Source of the DNA: an uncultured Roseobacter sp.
GTDB taxonomy: Bacteria; Pseudomonadota; Alphaproteobacteria; Rhodobacterales; Rhodobacteraceae
Direction: 5' to 3'
Assembly: GCF_947496515.1 (NCBI RefSeq)
Contig: NZ_CANMDB010000002.1
Location: forward strand, 1 to 64,000
Length of the DNA stretch: 64,000 bases
Shown: positions 11,108-20,700 of the stretch, in pieces
Layout: the number at the start of each line of letters is the position of its first letter
How positions within the stretch are numbered: position 1 is the stretch's first letter
Translations under genes and position numbers: made by a program
Notes under the pieces: model-generated
What the model was told of the DNA's origin: nothing
Databases searched by the model: none
The model's input: only the letters and a program-made list of their open reading frames with translations

Positions 11108-12004
11108 TTAGGTGTCGGCACCGTTCAAAAAGGCAGGCACGTTACCACGCTCGCGCATCAGGTCGGCGAATTGCCGGGTCTCGGTGATCTCTTTCCATGC
11201 CGCTTCCATGCCGCTGACGATCTGCGGATCAGTCCCCTTGGGCGCGAAGAACACGATGGGGGACGAGACAGCAACGTAGTCAAAACCCAGATCTGCCAGC
11301 GTCGGGACGTCATCGCGGATCGGATCCCGCTCCGGTGCGGCCAAGGCCAGGACGCGCAACTCCGTCTCGAAACCGGCGGCCTGCTGGATGCCGACGAAGG
11401 CGAAATCGACCTGTTCGCCGATCACGGCGGCGCGTGTCGGACCGCCTCCCTTGAACGGCACGTCCTGCGCCTCCAGATCGTTGTGGTTGAGGAAGCTCTG
11501 GCCTGCCATCTGATGGAAGCCGCCGCGCCCGTTGTGCGCCCACCTGAGCGATCCGGGGTCGGCTTTTGCGGCGTCGACCAGATCCTGAACATTTTGAAAC
11601 GGGCTGCTCGCCGGGACAATGACCGCCGGTGTCAGGTTGCCGATTTGTGCAATGATCTCAAAGCTGTCGAACGGGTTGACATCCGTCTCGCGGAGCATGG
11701 ACGTCAGCAGGAACGACCCCGAGGATGTCACCATGACCGTATTGCCATCTGGCCGCGCAGCGGCTGCTTCGGTGGCGCCGGTGATACCCGACGAGCCCGG
11801 CTTGTTCACGATCACGAGCGGGACCGGAAGAATACCTTCGGCCGAGGCCGCCGCCGCCCGTGCCAGGGCATCGGTGCCGCCACCGGCGGAGTAGGGCAGA
11901 ATTGCATTGATGGGGCGGCGCGGCGCCCATTCGGCCAGTGCTGGGCCTGCGGTCAGCAAGGCAGATGCTGACAGGCCTGTTTTGATGAAGTTCCGTCTGT
12001 TCAT
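11108..12004 (-). CDS. TctC/Bug-type periplasmic tricarboxylate-binding protein (possibly truncated)
   Basis: This 298-residue solute-binding protein of the Bug/TctC family has a Tat-like leader MNRRNFIKTGLSASALLTAG followed by an Ala-rich cleavage region. ILPYSAGGGTDALAR is the family's ligand-binding start. These proteins deliver carboxylates to tripartite TctABC transporters, but no tctA or tctB is present here. A strong GGGAGGA precedes the ATG, which decides this start over the longer frame. The frame meets TAA at 11108-11110, yet the same frame continues with ARLRQMQQESQPVIDALK to a TAG at 11042. That continuation is the family's usual C-terminus, so the last 21 residues appear cut off. 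It is divergent from a LysR regulator. Confidence 0.85.
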   Translation of the reverse strand: MNRRNFIKTGLSASALLTAGPALAEWAPRRPINAILPYSAGGGTDALARAAAASAEGILPVPLVIVNKPGSSGITGATEAAAARPDGNTVMVTSSGSFLLTSMLRETDVNPFDSFEIIAQIGNLTPAVIVPASSPFQNVQDLVDAAKADPGSLRWAHNGRGGFHQMAGQSFLNHNDLEAQDVPFKGGGPTRAAVIGEQVDFAFVGIQQAAGFETELRVLALAAPERDPIRDDVPTLADLGFDYVAVSSPIVFFAPKGTDPQIVSGMEAAWKEITETRQFADLMRERGNVPAFLNGADT

Positions 12005-12133
12005 AATGTCCTCCCCTCGGACGTCGGCACTCCCTCTTTTCCGGGCGCCGTTCGAATTCTGACTGGAACTTAGCAAAGCAGGTAGCGTATAAAAAACGCA
12101 ATTAACGCATCTATAAATCCAAAAAGTAGAACG
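12005..12133. promoter_or_regulatory. Divergent promoter region between tctC-like gene and lysR
   Basis: The region contains an AT-rich stretch at about 12085-12130 with the direct repeat AACGCA...AACGCA and short GCGT/ACGC arms, a layout common where LysR proteins bind beside their own gene. No individual operator can be proved from one sequence. Confidence 0.4.
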
Positions 12134-13030
12134 ATGAACCCGCGGTCCTTGCGCATTTTCGTGTATGTCATGGAGGAGGGCACGCTGGTGCGTGCCGCAG
12201 AACGCATGCACCTCAGCCAGTCTGCCGCAAGTCGGCAGCTTGCCTTGCTGGAGCAGGAGTTCGATGTCAGCCTGTTCAGCCGCGATCAAAAACGCCTGAT
12301 CCCCACGCCACAAGCGGAGGCCTTTTATCCTGAAGCGCTGAGTTTGCTTGCCCAGATTGATGATCTGCCCGCGGTCTTCGCCCAGATGAAACGGGACGTT
12401 CGCAGCCCGCTTCGGATCCTGTCCCAAACGCGCATTGCAAATGGTCTTGTGCTGCCGGCCATCGCGGAGTTCGCGGTGGCCCACCCCGATCAGCCGGTCA
12501 AACTGGAGATCATGCTGCGAAGAGATCTTGGACGGCGGATCATGCACCGACGGTTTGATCTATGTGTGTCGGCCCTGCCGTTGCCGGTGGAAAAGCTTGA
12601 CCCTGTCTCGCTTGGGGCGACCAGACTGTGCATCGCGCTGCCGCGCGAACACGCGCTCGCATCGCGCAGCATCCTGAGCCCCAAGGATTTGCGCGGTGTG
12701 CCCTACATCGCCCTTGATGAGACAACCGTGCTTCGCCGTCTCATTGACCGTGAGGTCGCAGGCCTGGGCAAACCGGCATATGAGGTGTCGGTGGGCACGG
12801 CAGCGTACCGACTGGTGCACCGCGGGCTTGGGTTTGCCTTCGCTGACCCGGTGTCTCTCGATCCCGAGCTTGCGGAAGGGATTGCCCTGGTCCCGTGGGA
12901 GCAACATTTGACAATCGAGTTCGGGTACTTCGTGGCGGGACGACAGGCGACAGAGAAATCGGCCCATGCCTTTGGGGCCATCCTCAAGCGGCAGTTTTTG
13001 GACAAGTCCCACGAAGCGACGGGACCGTAA
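12134..13030 (+). CDS. LysR family transcriptional regulator
   Basis: This 298-residue protein has an N-terminal winged helix-turn-helix (RIFVYVMEEGTLVRAAERMH, LSQSAASRQLALLEQEFDV) and a LysR substrate-binding domain. It is divergently transcribed from the TctC-like binding protein 129 bases away, the usual arrangement for a LysR regulator and its target, so it probably controls uptake of a carboxylate. The ligand is unknown. No strong Shine-Dalgarno is seen before the ATG, and the leader is AT-rich. Confidence 0.88.
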   Translation: MNPRSLRIFVYVMEEGTLVRAAERMHLSQSAASRQLALLEQEFDVSLFSRDQKRLIPTPQAEAFYPEALSLLAQIDDLPAVFAQMKRDVRSPLRILSQTRIANGLVLPAIAEFAVAHPDQPVKLEIMLRRDLGRRIMHRRFDLCVSALPLPVEKLDPVSLGATRLCIALPREHALASRSILSPKDLRGVPYIALDETTVLRRLIDREVAGLGKPAYEVSVGTAAYRLVHRGLGFAFADPVSLDPELAEGIALVPWEQHLTIEFGYFVAGRQATEKSAHAFGAILKRQFLDKSHEATGP

Positions 13031-13107
13031 ACAGGGGTACCGATCGGGGCTCCGGTGGCTCGCCGCCTCCCGCAAAGCGGGCGTCGGCAGGCCTGTCCTG
13101 TGGTGCC

Positions 13108-13162
13108 GTCGGTGCGGCGGCGGTATCACGTCGGTACAGCGTCGGTATGACGTCGGTGTGCC
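13108..13162. repeat. Five tandem 11-bp repeats (GTCGGTRYSRC-like)
   Basis: Five consecutive 11-base units are visible: GTCGGTGCGGC, GGCGGTATCAC, GTCGGTACAGC, GTCGGTATGAC and GTCGGTGTGCC. The first six bases are nearly constant. The period matches one helical turn, so all copies face the same side of the DNA. They lie 67 bases before the BrnA-like gene and could be a cooperative binding site. Confidence 0.6.
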
Positions 13163-13228
13163 GCGCGCGGTGCGCTTGGGCGGTGTTAAGAGGTTTGCGG
13201 CAGGATCAATGCCGAAAGGAGGCCCGCC

Positions 13229-13612
13229 ATGGCACAGATGACGAAATCCGAAAGGCTCGCCCGGCGACGGCTGATGTATCACCTCTGGGTGCAGGACGAG
13301 GACAGTCCGCCACTGCAGGAGATGCGCGCGGAGCTGCCCGAGGCCTGGCATACGGTCGAAGCCGATATCGACTGTTACGAGCCCAAGGAAAAGATTACGC
13401 TCTACCTCGATCAGTCGGTGGCCAAGCTGTTTCGCGGCATGGGCAAGGGGTATCAGGCGCGGCTGAACCGGATCCTGCAGCTGTGGTTGCAGATGAAGAT
13501 GGCCGGGCTGATGGAGGAGGACGCGGCCCTGAGCAAGCGCCGCAGCCAGCTGATGGCCGCGGAGCAGGAGACCGGGCGCTATCCCGGATGGGGGCCCGTG
13601 GTACGGGAGTGA
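13229..13612 (+). CDS. BrnA-like (DUF4415) ribbon-helix-helix antitoxin-type protein
   Basis: This 127-residue protein has a C-terminal segment, KEKITLYLDQSVAKLFRGMG followed by KGYQARLNRILQLWL, that resembles the ribbon-helix-helix domain of BrnA/DUF4415 antitoxins. An N-terminal stretch of about 60 residues is unassigned. It is preceded by an excellent AAAGGAGG. BrnA normally neutralises the RNase toxin BrnT and represses the operon. No BrnT-like gene is present on either side, so this is either an orphan or a free-standing regulator. The phased 11-bp repeats just upstream could be its own operator. It converges with a small lipoprotein gene. Confidence 0.65.
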   Translation: MAQMTKSERLARRRLMYHLWVQDEDSPPLQEMRAELPEAWHTVEADIDCYEPKEKITLYLDQSVAKLFRGMGKGYQARLNRILQLWLQMKMAGLMEEDAALSKRRSQLMAAEQETGRYPGWGPVVRE

Positions 13613-13619
13613 TCCTGCG

Positions 13620-13985
13620 TTATTTCTCCACGGTGACGTCGCAGCCGCTGTCGGTGCCGGTGAAGACATCGCTGGTGCCCTCTCGGGTCAGCACCACTTG
13701 GCTGAAGCCGCTACCGACCCAGTTCATGTTCACCTTCAGCGTATCCCCTGCTAGCGTTGCGGCGAGGCGGTTTTTCTGACCGAGGTTGTTTTCGTAGCGG
13801 CCGACGAATTCGTTCGGGCTGGTCTCTGTCACACGGGCAACGCCTGTGAGCGTGGTGTCGCCGAGCGGGCTCCGGGGGGAGCAGATGGCCTGAACGTTCC
13901 AGGTGCCGTCCGGATCGGGCTCCGGCAGGGGGGCGCAGGCAGCGATGAGAAGGGCTGCGGGCAAAAGCAAGGCAGAACGGGTCAT
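13620..13985 (-). CDS. Small predicted lipoprotein
   Basis: This 121-residue protein has a lipoprotein signal: MTRSALLLPAALLIAAC with lipobox LIAAC and the modified Cys at residue 17. The mature part (GTWNVQAICSPRSPLGDTTL ... GSGCDVTVEK) is a beta-rich domain with two further cysteines that could form a disulfide. I recognise no named family. It would sit in the periplasm anchored to a membrane. The gene converges with the BrnA-like gene, leaving seven bases between them. Confidence 0.7.
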   Translation of the reverse strand: MTRSALLLPAALLIAACAPLPEPDPDGTWNVQAICSPRSPLGDTTLTGVARVTETSPNEFVGRYENNLGQKNRLAATLAGDTLKVNMNWVGSGFSQVVLTREGTSDVFTGTDSGCDVTVEK

Positions 13986-14051
13986 AAAGCATATCCTTGT
14001 AAATACGGATTTTTTACGGGCTGCTCCGGGCCTTGTCCAGAAGGAAGCCTT

Positions 14052-14082
14052 AAAAGCGCACCGGCCCCACGGGGGACCGGTG
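14052..14082 (-). terminator. Rho-independent terminator after the VPLPA-CTERM gene
   Basis: On the minus strand the inverted repeat CACCGG...CCGGTG encloses a CCCC/GGGG stem and is followed by GCTTTTAA. It lies 20 bases past the stop of the VPLPA-CTERM gene. Confidence 0.6.
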
Positions 14083-14101
14083 TCTTGTGGGCCGGGGGCT
14101 G

Positions 14102-14710
14102 TTAGCTGTAACGGCGCAGCACGAGCAGACCGCCAAGCCCCGCGAGCAGCAAGGGCAGACCTGCGGGCAGGGGGATCGGGCTGACCGGGGCGAGGTTGCC
14201 GGTGATCGTTGCCGTACCTGCGGGAAACGCCCCGTCGAAGAGACCCGACAGCAGGGTGATGCCGCTGTTGGCCGCGATGGTGAATTCCAGCAGGACCTGG
14301 CTGCCGAAGTCGCCCGCGGCGCGGCCTCCGATCGTGTCAAAAAGAAACTCCAGCGTGGTGTCGGTAAAGCCGAAATCCACGAAATCACCTAGCACCAGGA
14401 AATCTCCGTTTGGGTCACCGCTGGCGTCGAGCGTACCGAAGTCGATGGCGAAGGGATCGCTCAGCCCGGTTGTCGCGGTGAAAAACAGAGATGGTGCGGT
14501 GCCGAGTGCGACACCGTCGCCGCCGGTGATCGGGGCGATCCCGATGAAGCTTCTTGTGTCGGAGGCCGCGTTCTCGAAGTAGTCAATGGAAATGGCGCCG
14601 ATGCTCAGGCTGGGCCCGCTGCCCACGAGGTCGAGCGATTTGGCGGAGGCTGCGTGTGCGCCGATCAGCAGGGCGAGGCCTGCGAAAGCGGTTTTGAGGG
14701 ATCTGTACAT
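14102..14710 (-). CDS. VPLPA-CTERM sorting domain protein
   Basis: This 202-residue exported protein has a signal peptide (MYRSLKTAFAGLALLIGAHA, then ASA) and a C-terminal IPLPAGLPLLLAGLGGLLVL-RR tail. This is the tripartite VPLPA-CTERM signal: motif, membrane helix and basic end. Such proteins are processed by an exosortase and go to the cell surface or the exopolysaccharide matrix. The middle (about residues 25-175) is Gly-, Asp- and Phe-rich, probably beta-sandwich, with no family I can name. It begins 26 bases after the giant RTX exoenzyme gene and is probably co-transcribed with it. No exosortase gene is in the window. Confidence 0.8.
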   Translation of the reverse strand: MYRSLKTAFAGLALLIGAHAASAKSLDLVGSGPSLSIGAISIDYFENAASDTRSFIGIAPITGGDGVALGTAPSLFFTATTGLSDPFAIDFGTLDASGDPNGDFLVLGDFVDFGFTDTTLEFLFDTIGGRAAGDFGSQVLLEFTIAANSGITLLSGLFDGAFPAGTATITGNLAPVSPIPLPAGLPLLLAGLGGLLVLRRYS

Positions 14711-14736
14711 GGTGGTCCTTTCAGAATGTATTTGGA

Positions 14737-17700
14737 TCAGGCGAGGGGGCTGTCTTCGACCAGGATGGTCAGGCTGTCCGCTGTCAGCCCGCTGCCCTGA
14801 AGGATGAGACTGTCGTTGTCGCCCTCGAAAATGATGCGCAGGCCAAAAGACAGCTCGCGGATGCTGGCAATCTCGGTGCCGTCGGTGAGGGTCAGGCTGT
14901 CCTCTGTGGCATCGAACCCGGTGATGAAGTCCTGTTCGCGCGCGCCGTTCTGTGTCTCTGCCCCGAAGACGAAGGTGTCTGCACCGGCCCCCCCGTCCGC
15001 GCGGTCGTACCGGCCCGCGCCGCTCTCGATGCGGTCGTCCCCGTCCGTGCCGATGAGACGGTCGCTGCCGGTGGTGCCTTCGACCAGGTTGACGGGGGCG
15101 TCGAACTGGAAGGAGACGATGACCGGGTCGTGGTCGGAGTTGCGCGCCGCCGTGTCGCCGTCAAAGATCGCCGGATCGCGGGTGCCGAAGGTCACGGTGC
15201 CCGCGTTGTTGCGGATCTCCAGCTGGTAGTCGACGGCATCGGCCTCGTCCGCGTTGATGTGCCATTCGGTGACGCCGGTGACATCCTCCAGGATGCCGCC
15301 CTTGCCGAGGATGTAGTCGAGCGTGCCGGTCTGACCGTCGAAGACGTAGGAATAGGCGTCCTCGCCCAGAGCATCGTAGGCGATATCGGTATAGCCCACG
15401 TCCTCCAGTGCGGTGATCGGATCCTCCTGGGCGTAGGCGTTCATGTCGCCGATGATCAGCACGTCGCCGTCGCCGACACCGGTGGGATCGGTCTCCAGAT
15501 GGGCGGCAAGGACCTTGGCGGCCTCTTCGCGGGTGGCGTTGTTGTTGCCCTGGCCGTCGCCCTGATCCTCGTCCACCGCAAGGCCCGAGAGCGAGCCCTT
15601 GGATTTGAGGTGGTTGACGGAGACGGTGAGCACCTCGCCGCTGTCGATATGCTCGAAGCTTTGGGTGACCGCAGGGCGGTTGAGCCCGTCGCGCGGGCTG
15701 TTCAGCGGATCGACGAAGCTGTCGTCATCGAGGATGTCGAGGGTGCCCACGGGTTTCGCGGTCTCCAGCTTGTAGATGACCGCGTTGGTGATGGCATCCG
15801 TGCCGACCTGCCCGGTGTTGATGAAGCCGTAGACCTCGCTGCCCAGTGCTGCATTGACCGCCGCCACGAGGGAGGCCAGCGGCGCGGAGGAGACGTGGTT
15901 CTCGATCTCGATCAGACCCACCACATCGGCGTCCATCGCGGTGATGGTTTCGACCAGTTTTTCGGTCTGGCGGTCGAGTTCCGCCTGGGTATTGGCGCCG
16001 CGCGGGCCTGCGCCAATGCTGGTTGTGGTGGCGCCGTCATTCAGCGTGGTGAAGTAATTGAGCACGTTGAGGCTGGCGACCTTGAAGTTGCCGCCGGTAT
16101 CCTCTGGCGTCTCGGGGCGCGGGTTGGTGGGGGTGTATTCCGCATCCGGCGCCTGCAGCCGGTATTCACCGAAATCGAAATCCACCACGCCGGTGATGTT
16201 GGAGAGCGTGTCTCCCATGCGGAAGTTGTCAGCGGATGTCAGCAGCCCGTCGTCACCGTCGGGGATGCGGATGTCGAAGTCGTTCTGGCTGAGGCGGCCA
16301 TCGTCGATGGTGATGGAGCGCGCCTCGACCTCGGCGACATAGGCGGCGAAGGCTTCGGCATCGGGGGCGTTGTTCTGGGTGAACTGGGCAAAGCGTTCGT
16401 CCGCCACGGTCAGCGTGCCGAACCGGTCGAGATCGAAGAGCTCTGTCACGATCATCTCTTCGATCACCGCGATCATGCCTTCGACCGCTTCGAGGTTGGG
16501 CGACATATCGGGGCCGAAGTCCACCACGGTGGCGTCCGGCAGGGTCTGGCCGGAGGCTTCGATGGTCACAGTATCGGCGTTGATCTGGGTGCGCCCGCCG
16601 TCCTCTGCCACGGTGCCGGTGATGGTGACCAGATCGCCCACGGCGACGTTCAGCAGCGGGGTGGCACCGTCTGCAATGAAGATGCCTTCGGAGGTGAGGG
16701 AGGAGGCGTCATAGTCGATCATCTCCTCCTGCACGAAGAAACCACCCAGATCGCCCGTGGAAAAGCCGTTTGACTGGAAATCCGCTGTGACGATGGCCTG
16801 AATGGTGACGGTCTCGCCCACCAGTGCGCTGGCCGCGCCGTCGCCTTGGACTTCGCTGATCAGCGTGATGTCTTCGGCGACGCTGACGTCATAGAAGGTC
16901 AGCGTGCCCGAGACCTCGCTGGTCACGGCAAGCAGCGGGCCGCCCGTGGGGCTGTCGGCGGCGGAGATGAAGGCGAGGCCTTCGGGGCCGATGTCGCCTT
17001 CGGTGCGGACATAGGTGATGAAGTCCACATCCGACGGGTCGGAGATGTCGTAGACCATCACGCCGCCCGCGCGCTCCAGCCCGACGAAGGCAAAGCTGCG
17101 CCCGCCGATCTCACCGATTACCACCGATTCAGGTTCTGCGCCCTTGTCATCGGAGCGGCTGTCGAAGCTGTCCGCCGTGCCGTTGGAGTTGAAGACCTCG
17201 GGTGCCTCGCGTGCGATGATCTGGGCAAAGTCGTCGCCACTGTCGAAGACCACGTTGCCTGCGTCGTCGAAGATGGTGAAGGAGCGTGCGCCGAAACTGT
17301 GGAGCACGTCGATGTCGCCATCGCCGTCGGTGTCGCCGTCCACATTGGAGAACTTGAGCCGACCAAGCTGGGCATCGTCGGCGAGCTGCGCGCGCAGCTC
17401 GGCGGAGATATTCGCATCCACCTCGCCGTTCGTCAGATCCCCGTCCACCAGATCCGCACCGCGGCTTTCATCCACATCGCGGCCGTCGCCCTCGTTGGCG
17501 GTGACGAAATACTTGCGCCCGGCGACCGTGTAAGAGGCCATGCCGTCGGGCATGTAGAGGCCGCGGATGTCATAGGTGTCGATGTTGATGCCGTCGTCGC
17601 GGTTGGAGGCGTCGAGGCCGTTGCCGGAGGCGGAATGATCCTTGGTGCCGAGGCCAATCACCGTGTCGATGGTGAAACCGCCGGGGTTGGTGATGTCCTC

Positions 17701-20700
17701 GATCACCGCAACGGCGTTGTTCTCCTGCAACGCGATATAGGCGGTGGTGCCGTCGATGGTGATGTATTCCGGTTCGATATCCGCGGCGACGGACGGTGCC
17801 TGCCCGTTGATCCGCACGCTCGCGGCGGCGAGCGTCTCTGCCGTCAGCGAAGGGTGGTCGAAGCCCAGCGTGGTGACGGTGGAAGCCGCGGGATCGGCGG
17901 TGTTGACCGCGATGACCGAGACAGAGCCTGCGGGGTTCGGCAGCGCACCCGGTTCGTTTTCATCACCAGCCGACTGACCCTCATTCGCGACGAGCAGATA
18001 GCTGCCCGTGGCGTCAAAGGTCAGCATGTCGGGCAGCGCGCCCACGGTCACCGCCCCGAGAAAGTCGAGCGTGCCGGTGTCGTATAAGAACACCTGACCC
18101 GGTTGCAGCGGATCCGCGCCGGGGACGGCCGCGGCGAGGATGCCGTTTGCCACGCTGACGGAGGTGACCGCGTTATCACCCGCGCCATTGGAGACCGGCG
18201 TGAGCAGGATCTGGATCGCCAGGCTGGCAGGGTTTTCGGCGTTCAAAACCGTGATGCCGTCGCCCGACGTGACAAAGGCGCGGTCCGTTCCGCTGTCAAA
18301 GGCCACGATCTCCGCCCCGCCCGTGTGCTCGGTATCCAGCGCCGTGAGCTCCAGCCCGAAGGCATCGGGCAGCACCGGTGTGGGGATGAAATCGGTCGTG
18401 ATCTCGATATTGTCGATATAGGCGCTTTCCGAGCCTGAATTGGTATCGACCGCCGCCACGAGCTGAACCGAGGTGGCATCGGCAGCGACCACGCCGCTGA
18501 GGTTGATCCAGCTGCCGGCCACGTCCTCCAGCGCGTCGCCCGAGGCGGAGAAGAGCACCACGTCGTCGCCTCCCTCGACCACGGCGCGGATCTCGACGGT
18601 GTCGTCGTCCTCGTATCCGTCGGACTGGATGAAGAGGTCGAGCGAGACCTGCACCTCGCCCGCCGCGGAGCTGTCCACCGCCTCGAAGGTGGTGATCATG
18701 CGCCCATCGGTGTCGTTGAACTGGTAGCCCTGGGTGCCGTCGGTATAGCTGCCGACGGTGCCGGTGAAGCTGGAGACGCCCACGAAATCGCCGTCTGTCA
18801 GGCCGGTGCCGTCGCGGGTATTCTCGTAGGTTGCGTCAAAGGCCAGCGTGCCGTTGAGCGCGATGCCGGAGGCGGTGGAATCCACCGCAGATTCGCCCGG
18901 GTTATTGACCAGATCGTGGTCGACCAGCGGGTCACCGGTGTCGGTGTAGCGCGCGCCGGTGGCCTCCGCCTCGAAGCTCTGGGTGTAGGTGAACTCGGAC
19001 GGCGCGCCGGTGCTCGCGTCAATCACCGTGTCCTCGCGGAAGGCGAGGTTCTGCAGGCGCGCGTCCTGATCGCGGTCGGTATCGACGGCGTCAAAAGCGG
19101 TCTCGGGTGTGGCGAAATTCGCGGCGAGATATTCGGCCAGCGCATCCTGCTCGCTGCCGTCCGCGGCAAAGGTGGCGACGCCGGTGCGGTCCTCGGGTGC
19201 GGCGGTGTCATCGACCAACGAGACGGTGTTGACGCGGGCCTCGGCCAGATCGGGGAAGGGATAGCCGTCACCGCCACCGGCCAGAAAGCCCAGCGTGACC
19301 ATGCGGATCTCGGCGGCACCGTCGCCCTGCAATGCGCCCTCGCGCACCAGCACGTCGATATCGGTGCCTTGCGCATCGGTGATGGCGGCGCTGACGATGC
19401 GCGCGCCCGGCGGCAGCGTCAGATCGAAGCTGAACTGCACGCCCGACACCTGCGGGAAGCGCCCTTGGGTATTGCCGTCGTCGGGGGAGGAGGCGGCCAG
19501 ACCATGCTCCAGCAGGGCCACCAGCTCGGCGCGCGTCACCGTCACCAGCGTCAGCCCGTTGTTGAAGCTGAGCGCATTGGTGATGTCGGTCTGGGAGATG
19601 CCGCCCTGCGGTTTGATCACAGTGCCATCGGCGTCGGTGATCTCTTCGTTGGGCAGGCGCACGGGTTCGAACCCGCCCGTCGGCACGACGGTCTGGCCGA
19701 TGTCGTTGCGGATGCCGCCGCCGTTCTTGAGCGAGACCAGCACGGTGCTGTCCACCGCCTTGGCCGCGGCGAGGTTGGCGTCTGCGGTGAGGTTGCCGAG
19801 GTTGGTTTCCTCGGTGCGGACGGATCCGCGGGTGCCGTTGAGAAAGACATCCGAGACGCCGAAGACGTTGCTTTCAGTGGCGAGGATCTCTGTTCGCAGA
19901 TCGTCGACGATGGCCTGGATTTCGGGGTCGATCAGGCCTTCGGCGTTCAGCGCCGCGACGCCCGCGTCATCTGTGGCATAAGCGCCGGAGACCTCCGCAT
20001 CGTAGCTTTGCGCGATCACATGGCCGTCGGCGTCGAAATCCACCACCAGGCGGCCCACGTAGGTGTAGTTGCCGTCGGTGTTGACCAGCGCGGTGGTGTT
20101 GCCGTCCGCGTCCTGCAGGAAGGTGGGGTACTGACCCTGGTCGCTGTCACCGGGGCGCGGCGTGTCGGTGTCGTCAAAGAGCCGGGTGTTGGAGCCGCCC
20201 GCGACCACGATATCAACGCCCGAAAGGCGGGGGATCAGCGCCGTTTCGATGCTGATCTGCTGCATGTGCGACAGCAGGATGACCTTGTCGAGGCCGGGGG
20301 TGGCGGCGAGAAGCGCATCGACCTCCGCCTGGATCTCGGCGGCCAGCGCGTCCAGCTGTGCTTCCGACGGCACGCCGTCGAAGCTGCCGGGCGCGATGGT
20401 CACACCGCCGGGGGAGGAGATGCTGGCGAGCAGGGGGGTGGTGGCACCGATGACGCCGATCTTCTCGGCCGTGGGGCCAGTGTCGATCACCACGGAGGAG
20501 GTGATGCTGTTGGCCAGCGGCGCAGCACCGCCTGCGACCTCCAGCGGGGCAAGATCGGCATCTGTGGAGACATCGAGGTTGGCCGACAGGTAGGGAAAGA
20601 GCGCACCGGCGTAGTCGCCGTCCGCCGCGATCAGATCCGCCAGGGCAGCCGTGCCCCGGTCGAATTCGTGGTTGCCCAGGGCGATGGCCTGCACGCCCAG

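Noticed and set aside
11108-12547. A 479-residue version of the TctC-like protein
   Set aside because: The upstream 181 residues run through the LysR gene on the other strand; the Tat leader and ribosome binding site place the start at 12004.
13108-13162. CRISPR array
   Set aside because: The repeats are 11 bases with no spacers, and no cas gene is present.
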